From Patescibacteria group bacterium (GTDB taxonomy: Bacteria; Patescibacteriota; Gracilibacteria; JAHISY01): a stretch of DNA of 7,152 nucleotides. The notes below the pieces were generated by a model. That model saw nothing but the letters and a program-made list of their open reading frames with translations. It was not told where the DNA came from and searched no databases. The position numbers were made by a program, and so were the translations under genes. Position 1 is the first letter of the stretch. The number at the start of each line of letters is the position of its first letter. The stretch covers positions 1 through 7,152 of the forward strand of contig JAHISY010000096.1 of NCBI GenBank assembly GCA_018817365.1, given 5' to 3'. This document shows, one piece after another, positions 3,596 to 7,152 of the stretch.

Positions 3596-6060
3596 ATCTT
3601 AATCACTTTCCCACTTTGTCTCTCAATATTTTCAAAAATCACGGTATCCTCGGAATCAACTCGCGGAATTTGGAATATCTCCGCCCGTTTAACCGTAAAA
3701 AAGCGGTGCGGATGGCCGATTCCAAACTCGCGACAAAACAGTTTCTTTCTGCTCGCGGGATTCCCGTTCCAAAATTAATTGCTGTGATTCGCGACCACGC
3801 CGATTTGGAGAAATTTGATTTCAGCGCGCTACCCGATTCATTTGTTCTCAAACCGAACGCCGGTTATGGCGGGGAGGGAATTATCGTCGTCAAAAATAAA
3901 ATTCTCGAAAGTTCCTCGACAGGCTCGGGAGAGCCGATGTGGCAAAAGGTCGGTGGCGGACAAATCACCGAGAACGAATTTCGCGAGCACGTGGATGACA
4001 TTCTCGATGGAGAATTTTCAATTGCTTCGCTGCCCGACATCGCTTTTTTCGAGTCGCGCGTGAATTCTGTCGAATTCATTCCAAATTTAAAAGTCGAAGG
4101 TTTGCCGGACATTCGCGTGATCGTCCACAATCTCATTCCGGTGATGGCGATGCTCCGCATTCCCACGCCCGAGAGCGGCGGGAAGGCGAATGTGCATCTC
4201 GGCGGAATCGGTCTCGGCATCGATTTGGCTTCCGGCAAGACCACGCACGCGGTTCGCTTCAATAAACTTTTGAAAGAGCTTCCCGGCGGAATTCCTGCGT
4301 CCGGTCACGAGATTCCGCATTTTGACGAAATTCTAAAAATCGCGAGCGAGGCGCAAATTCACACGAATCTCGGCTATCTCGCCGCTGATCTTGTTGTCGA
4401 TTCGAAAGAAGGACCGGTTTTGCTCGAAGTGAATGCGCGCGCCGGTTTGATGGTGCAGATCGCGAATCTCGCGCCGTTGAAAAAAAGATTGGAGCGGGTG
4501 AGGGGTTTGAAAGTAGAGTCGCCGGAAAAAGGCGTAAAACTCGGAAAAGAACTTTTCGGTAAATCGAAAATTAAAAAGAAAAAGTATCCCAAAAAAAAGG
4601 TGGTGAATTACATTGAGCCGGCTGAGATTCTTTTGAAAGACGGCAGTTCTCGCGCGAAAGTTGAACTTGATCCGACTCACGAAACCACCGCAGTCGATTC
4701 CGCCTTCGCGGAAAAATTGAAACTGCCGAAAGTGGGGGAGAGCGCGAAACAGGTTCACCTCAAAATTATTCTCGGCGGAGAGCGGATTACCACTGTCGCG
4801 GAGAAAGAAGATTTGTCCGCGGCGGATTACAAAATCATCCTCGGGAGAAGGGATCTCACGAATTTCCTCATCAACCCGTCCTCGCGGGAGGAGAAAATTT
4901 TGCCGAAAGAAAAATTAATTTCCGAGGTACCTCGAGGGATTGCTGCGGAAATTAGCGCTCGAGACCTGCCTACCGACAAGCGAGTTGTTTCGGGTTATTT
5001 TCGTGAGATCGACAAAAAATTGATGGGGATTGATCGAAAAATAAAATTACTGTATTTTCTGAAGCCGGTGAATCTGCTCGCTGAAAAAAATAAATTTCTC
5101 GCTGGCAATTCTGACAATCCTTTTTTCGATTATCGCGAGCTGACATTCGATCCCGCCAAACTTCTCGCGGAGCTTGATTTGATCAAGCCTCCGGAAACTC
5201 CGCTTGGTGGAATTTTCCGCGAGAAAAAAATTGAGATCAAAAATAAAATCGAATTGCTGAAAGCAATTGGGAGCGAGGAATTCACCGAAAAATCGGAGCA
5301 ACTTTATCGGTTCCCAACTGTCGAGATGATTGCAAAAGCGCGCGAGATTCTCGCGCGGAAGCCAGAAAATTTTTCGCTCGGAAAATCCACTCTCGATTCC
5401 GCAGCGGCAAAAAAGGAATTCGAAAAAACTTTCACAAAATACGAACTGAAATGGCGGGTGGTTTTGAAGGAAGATTTGGCGGCAGACGCGCTCGCAGGGA
5501 AACGAAACACGCTTTTTCTTCGTCGCGGCGCGTTGTTTTCTCCAGAAAGATTACGCGCGGTGATTGCTCACGAAATCGAAACTCACATTCTGCGCGCCGA
5601 AAACGGGAAACAGCAGCCATTCGAAATTTTCTCTCGCGGGACGGGAAATTACCTCGAGACGGAAGAAGGGCTGGCGGTTCACAATCAAAACTTGATGCTG
5701 TCACTAAATGCCGAAAAGATTTTTTGGCCGGCGGTGAATTTACTCGCGGTGGTTGAGTCTTCCACGAAATCTTTTCGCGAGGTTTTTGAATTCGTAAAAA
5801 AAGAAGGATTCGATTCCGAGCGCGCGTGGAAAACCGCGGTCAAAATCAAACGCGGTTTGCGGGACACTTCGCAACCGGGCGGTTTCACGAAGGAAGCAAT
5901 TTACTTTTCCGGTTTGCAAAAAATCGAAAAATTCGCGGCGGGTGGGGGAGATTTGAAAAAATTATACGCCGCAAAAATCAAAATCGAAGATCTCGAAATT
6001 CTTGCGAAACTTCCGGGATTCCGCGAAGCGAAGCTGATTCCGGAATTTTACGAAAAATAG
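3562..6060 (+). CDS. ATP-grasp ligase / retropepsin-like / DUF1704 zinc carboxypeptidase-like fusion
   Basis: Up to 832 residues. Residues 1-12 lie inside a repeat and no ribosome binding site is seen; TTG at 3616 (giving 814 residues) is a better start because the conserved HGILGINSRNLEYLRPFN block begins just after it. Part 1 (about 20-310) resembles the RimK-related alpha-L-glutamate ligase-like family: GILGIN-x-RN, DSKLATKQFL, VLKPNAGYGGEG (95-106, Lys97 and the glycine loop), and LLEVNARAGLMVQIAN (287-302, with Glu289 and Asn291 as metal ligands). A lysine-rich linker (333-347) follows. Part 2 (about 348-440) resembles the RimK-associated retropepsin-like protease family, with AVDSAFAEKL and LGRRDLTNFLINPS, but the DTGA active-site motif is DPTH at 370-373. 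Part 3 (about 455-832) is DUF1704/MATCAP-like: HEIETH (670-675), Arg678, NGKQQP (681-686) and YLETEEGLA (697-705), the zinc and catalytic pattern of this peptidase family. It is predicted to be cytoplasmic, with no signal peptide or membrane segment. Substrate unknown; joined ligation and trimming of a C-terminal residue is an inference. Confidence 0.85.
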   Translation: MFENYKLEIENYLNHFPTLSLNIFKNHGILGINSRNLEYLRPFNRKKAVRMADSKLATKQFLSARGIPVPKLIAVIRDHADLEKFDFSALPDSFVLKPNAGYGGEGIIVVKNKILESSSTGSGEPMWQKVGGGQITENEFREHVDDILDGEFSIASLPDIAFFESRVNSVEFIPNLKVEGLPDIRVIVHNLIPVMAMLRIPTPESGGKANVHLGGIGLGIDLASGKTTHAVRFNKLLKELPGGIPASGHEIPHFDEILKIASEAQIHTNLGYLAADLVVDSKEGPVLLEVNARAGLMVQIANLAPLKKRLERVRGLKVESPEKGVKLGKELFGKSKIKKKKYPKKKVVNYIEPAEILLKDGSSRAKVELDPTHETTAVDSAFAEKLKLPKVGESAKQVHLKIILGGERITTVAEKEDLSAADYKIILGRRDLTNFLINPSSREEKILPKEKLISEVPRGIAAEISARDLPTDKRVVSGYFREIDKKLMGIDRKIKLLYFLKPVNLLAEKNKFLAGNSDNPFFDYRELTFDPAKLLAELDLIKPPETPLGGIFREKKIEIKNKIELLKAIGSEEFTEKSEQLYRFPTVEMIAKAREILARKPENFSLGKSTLDSAAAKKEFEKTFTKYELKWRVVLKEDLAADALAGKRNTLFLRRGALFSPERLRAVIAHEIETHILRAENGKQQPFEIFSRGTGNYLETEEGLAVHNQNLMLSLNAEKIFWPAVNLLAVVESSTKSFREVFEFVKKEGFDSERAWKTAVKIKRGLRDTSQPGGFTKEAIYFSGLQKIEKFAAGGGDLKKLYAAKIKIEDLEILAKLPGFREAKLIPEFYEK
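3910..3936 (+). repeat. Possible in-frame element in the ATP-grasp domain
   Basis: Codons 117-125 encode SSSTGSGEP in a surface-like stretch between the ATP-grasp glycine loop and the VGGG segment. The DNA holds a compact hairpin, GGCTC-GGGA-GAGCC (3922-3935). TCGACAGGCTC-type sequences are another element I remember in coding regions of this bacterial group. The case is weaker than for the leuA and glycosyltransferase insertions because this loop may vary in length anyway. Confidence 0.35.
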
Positions 6061-6068
6061 TTTTGGAA

Positions 6069-6157
6069 ATTTTCAAGTTTCAAATTTTCAGTTTTCAAAT
6101 AATTTTCAAATTCTAATTTTTAAGATTCAAAACTTTGGAAATTGAAAATTTGAATTT
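6069..6157. repeat. Degenerate third heptad-array pair in the 3' spacer
   Basis: The 117-bp spacer between the converging fusion gene and glycosyltransferase has no gene. At 6069-6103 four heptads (ATTTTCA, AGTTTCA, AATTTTC, AGTTTTC) lead into AAATAAT, the same plan as the arrays at 1982 and 3138 with one change in the end motif. Facing heptads GGAAATT, GAAAATT and TGAATTT lie at 6137-6157. AAATTTTCAA (6067-6076) and TTGAAAATTT (6142-6151) are perfect inverted repeats. Confidence 0.5.
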
Positions 6158-6177
6158 ATGGGCTTAATAGAAATTTT

Positions 6178-7044
6178 CTATTTTTGTTTTCGTGGATTTT
6201 TTTGCCAAAAATATTTCAACCGATATTTCCACGCGTCGCGGAGATGCTGTCGGAGAGTCCACTTTTTAAAAAAAGTAAGAAAACCGCCTGCCGAGCAGCG
6301 AATTCCGTCGGCAGCGACCACTGCTTCCGGGAAATAAATCACCTCCTTCCCGCTATTCCACACTCGCCAGCAAAAATCGGGATCGCTCATAAAAAGGAAA
6401 AATCTTTCATCAAGACCGCTCAACTCTTCCCACAGATCTCTCCGCACCACCCAAAAACTCGATTGCAGCCAGTCTACTTTTTGAATTTTCGAAAAATCGA
6501 GATGCCGCATTTCATCGAATTCCACGCGCTTTCGAATTCCCGGCAGTCGCCGCAGCCACGTCCGCCGCGCGATTTGCAGCGCGAGTTTCGGAAACGCTCG
6601 AATTGTCTGCGCCGTTTTTCCGTCCGAATCATTTCGCTGCTGTGGCGCGAGCACGCCGATTTTCGGATTTCTTTCCAAAAAGTTCACGAGCTTCGCGAGC
6701 GCGTTTTCATCTCGCCACATGATGTCGGGATTCACGATGAAAAGAATTTCGCCGCTAGAATTTTTCACCGCCTCGTTTACGCCTCGCGGGTAGCCGAGAT
6801 TTTCCTTGTTGAAAATTAATTCAACGCGCGGATTATTATCTCCCGAGACCTGCCTGCCGGCAGGCAAGGTATCTCGGGGGTTAATTCGCAGCGGTTCAAG
6901 TTCGCGCTTTTTTTGCGCGGTCGCGCGATTTACCGCGATCACGATTTCGAAATCGAGATTCGTCTTTTGCCTAAAAATTGATTCAACATTTTTGACGACG
7001 CGAGTCGATTTTTCGAAGTCGAGAATGATAATTGAAACCTTCAA
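6178..7044 (-). CDS. GT2-family glycosyltransferase
   Basis: 288 residues from a TTG at 7042-7044; an in-frame stop at 7063-7065 rules out a start farther up, and the protein then begins MKVSIIIL, the usual first strand of the GT-A fold. Motifs are the nucleotide-binding N-terminus (1-40), ENLGYPRGVNEAV (81-93), the metal-binding VNPDI (104-108, DXD-like) and the acceptor region DWLQSSFWVVRRDLW with LDERFFLFMSDPDFCWR (211-227). This is the arrangement of rhamnosyltransferase-like GT2 enzymes that build cell-surface polysaccharide from nucleotide sugars. There is no membrane helix; the basic C-terminal tail (260-288, rich in Lys, Arg, Trp) could rest on the membrane. Sugar and acceptor cannot be told. 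Residues 57-68 hold an inserted palindromic element (6842-6878). Upstream is a 7-bp tandem repeat, so promoter spacing may vary between cells. The gene converges on the fusion gene. Confidence 0.88.
   Translation of the reverse strand: MKVSIIILDFEKSTRVVKNVESIFRQKTNLDFEIVIAVNRATAQKKRELEPLRINPRDTLPAGRQVSGDNNPRVELIFNKENLGYPRGVNEAVKNSSGEILFIVNPDIMWRDENALAKLVNFLERNPKIGVLAPQQRNDSDGKTAQTIRAFPKLALQIARRTWLRRLPGIRKRVEFDEMRHLDFSKIQKVDWLQSSFWVVRRDLWEELSGLDERFFLFMSDPDFCWRVWNSGKEVIYFPEAVVAADGIRCSAGGFLTFFKKWTLRQHLRDAWKYRLKYFWQKNPRKQK
6842..6878 (-). repeat. In-frame palindromic element inserted in the glycosyltransferase
   Basis: A perfect 16-bp palindrome, TGCCTGCCGGCAGGCA (6851-6866), sits inside longer arms CCCGAGA (6842-6848) and TCTCGGG (6872-6878), giving a stem of about 17 pairs with a small bulge. 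It encodes part of PRDTLPAGRQVSGD (56-69 of the protein), between the first strands and the ENLGYPRG block, where GT2 enzymes normally have a short loop. I remember LPAGRQ peptides in many Candidate Phyla Radiation proteins. The frame is intact. Confidence 0.7.
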
Positions 7045-7045
7045 G

Positions 7046-7152
7046 CAGTTGGCAGTTAATAGTTAATAGTTGGCAGTTGGCAGTTGGCAGTTGGCAGTTG
7101 GCAGTTGGCAGTTGGCAGTTGGCAGTTGGCAGTTGGCAGTTGGCAGTTGGCA
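7046..7152. repeat. Heptanucleotide tandem repeat (CAGTTGG)n, open at the window edge
   Basis: Fifteen full 7-bp units from 7046 to 7150 plus a partial CA. Units 1-4 are CAGTTGG, CAGTTAA, TAGTTAA and TAGTTGG; units 5-15 are identical CAGTTGG. It starts one base upstream of the glycosyltransferase start codon. The variant units create TATTAA on the minus strand, which resembles a -10 box 11 or 18 nt upstream of the TTG. The identical units continue to the last base, so the true array length is unknown, and a contig end or assembly collapse here is likely. Confidence 0.9.

Noticed and set aside
6166..6186. AATAGAAA...TTTCTATT hairpin as terminator between converging genes
   Set aside because: All A-T apart from one G-C pair, almost no loop, and it overlaps the stop codon of the glycosyltransferase.
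7046..7152. Phase-variable reading frame through the tandem repeat into the glycosyltransferase
   Set aside because: An in-frame TAA at 7063-7065 closes the frame, so changes in unit number cannot alter the protein.
7046..7152. CRISPR array
   Set aside because: The units are 7 bp with no spacers; it is a simple tandem repeat.

Overview
The window probably comes from a small-genome bacterium of the Candidate Phyla Radiation (Patescibacteria). This rests on four things: (i) short palindromic elements sit in frame inside otherwise conserved proteins (LPAGRQ-type and LHSEAQRAK-type peptides, which I remember as common in that group); (ii) AT-rich gene spacers are built from 7-bp units; (iii) classical ribosome binding sites are largely absent; (iv) there is a free-standing four-helix-bundle (S23-type) gene. 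No in-frame TGA interrupts the genes, and TAA, TAG and probably TGA serve as stops, so the standard bacterial code fits. The phylum call is inference.

Layout, left to right. 2-202 (+) is the C-terminal end of a class I fumarate hydratase. 203-383 is a non-coding spacer between converging genes. 384-1961 (-) is a full-length 2-isopropylmalate synthase, leuA. 1962-2222 is a spacer holding an inverted pair of heptad arrays and an intrinsic terminator. 2223-2576 (-) is a small membrane protein of unknown function. 2577-2650 holds two divergent promoters, both placed so that the transcripts would be almost or fully leaderless. 2651-3133 (+) is leuD, the small subunit of isopropylmalate isomerase. 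3197-3541 (+) is a four-helix-bundle protein enclosed by a second inverted pair of heptad arrays. 3562-6060 (+) is a large three-part protein: an ATP-grasp amino-acid ligase-like domain, a retropepsin-like domain and a DUF1704/MATCAP-type zinc carboxypeptidase-like domain. 6178-7044 (-) is a GT2 glycosyltransferase. 7046-7152 is a perfect-to-variant heptanucleotide tandem repeat that runs off the window.

How the genes fit together. leuA and leuD give the first two steps of leucine synthesis, but leuB and leuC are not here, and the two genes lie on opposite strands around the membrane gene, so they do not form a leu operon. The fumarase fragment belongs to central carbon metabolism. The three-part protein is the most unusual gene. 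It joins a likely peptide or amino-acid ligase to a likely carboxypeptidase in one chain, which suggests a cycle of adding and removing a terminal residue on an unknown substrate.

The strongest unexplained structure is a repeated 35-bp motif: four heptads of the type AATTTNN followed by AAACAAN. It occurs as two facing pairs, plus a third, degenerate one. One pair encloses about 100 bp of non-coding DNA and the other encloses the complete four-helix gene. This looks like a non-autonomous mobile or recombination cassette.
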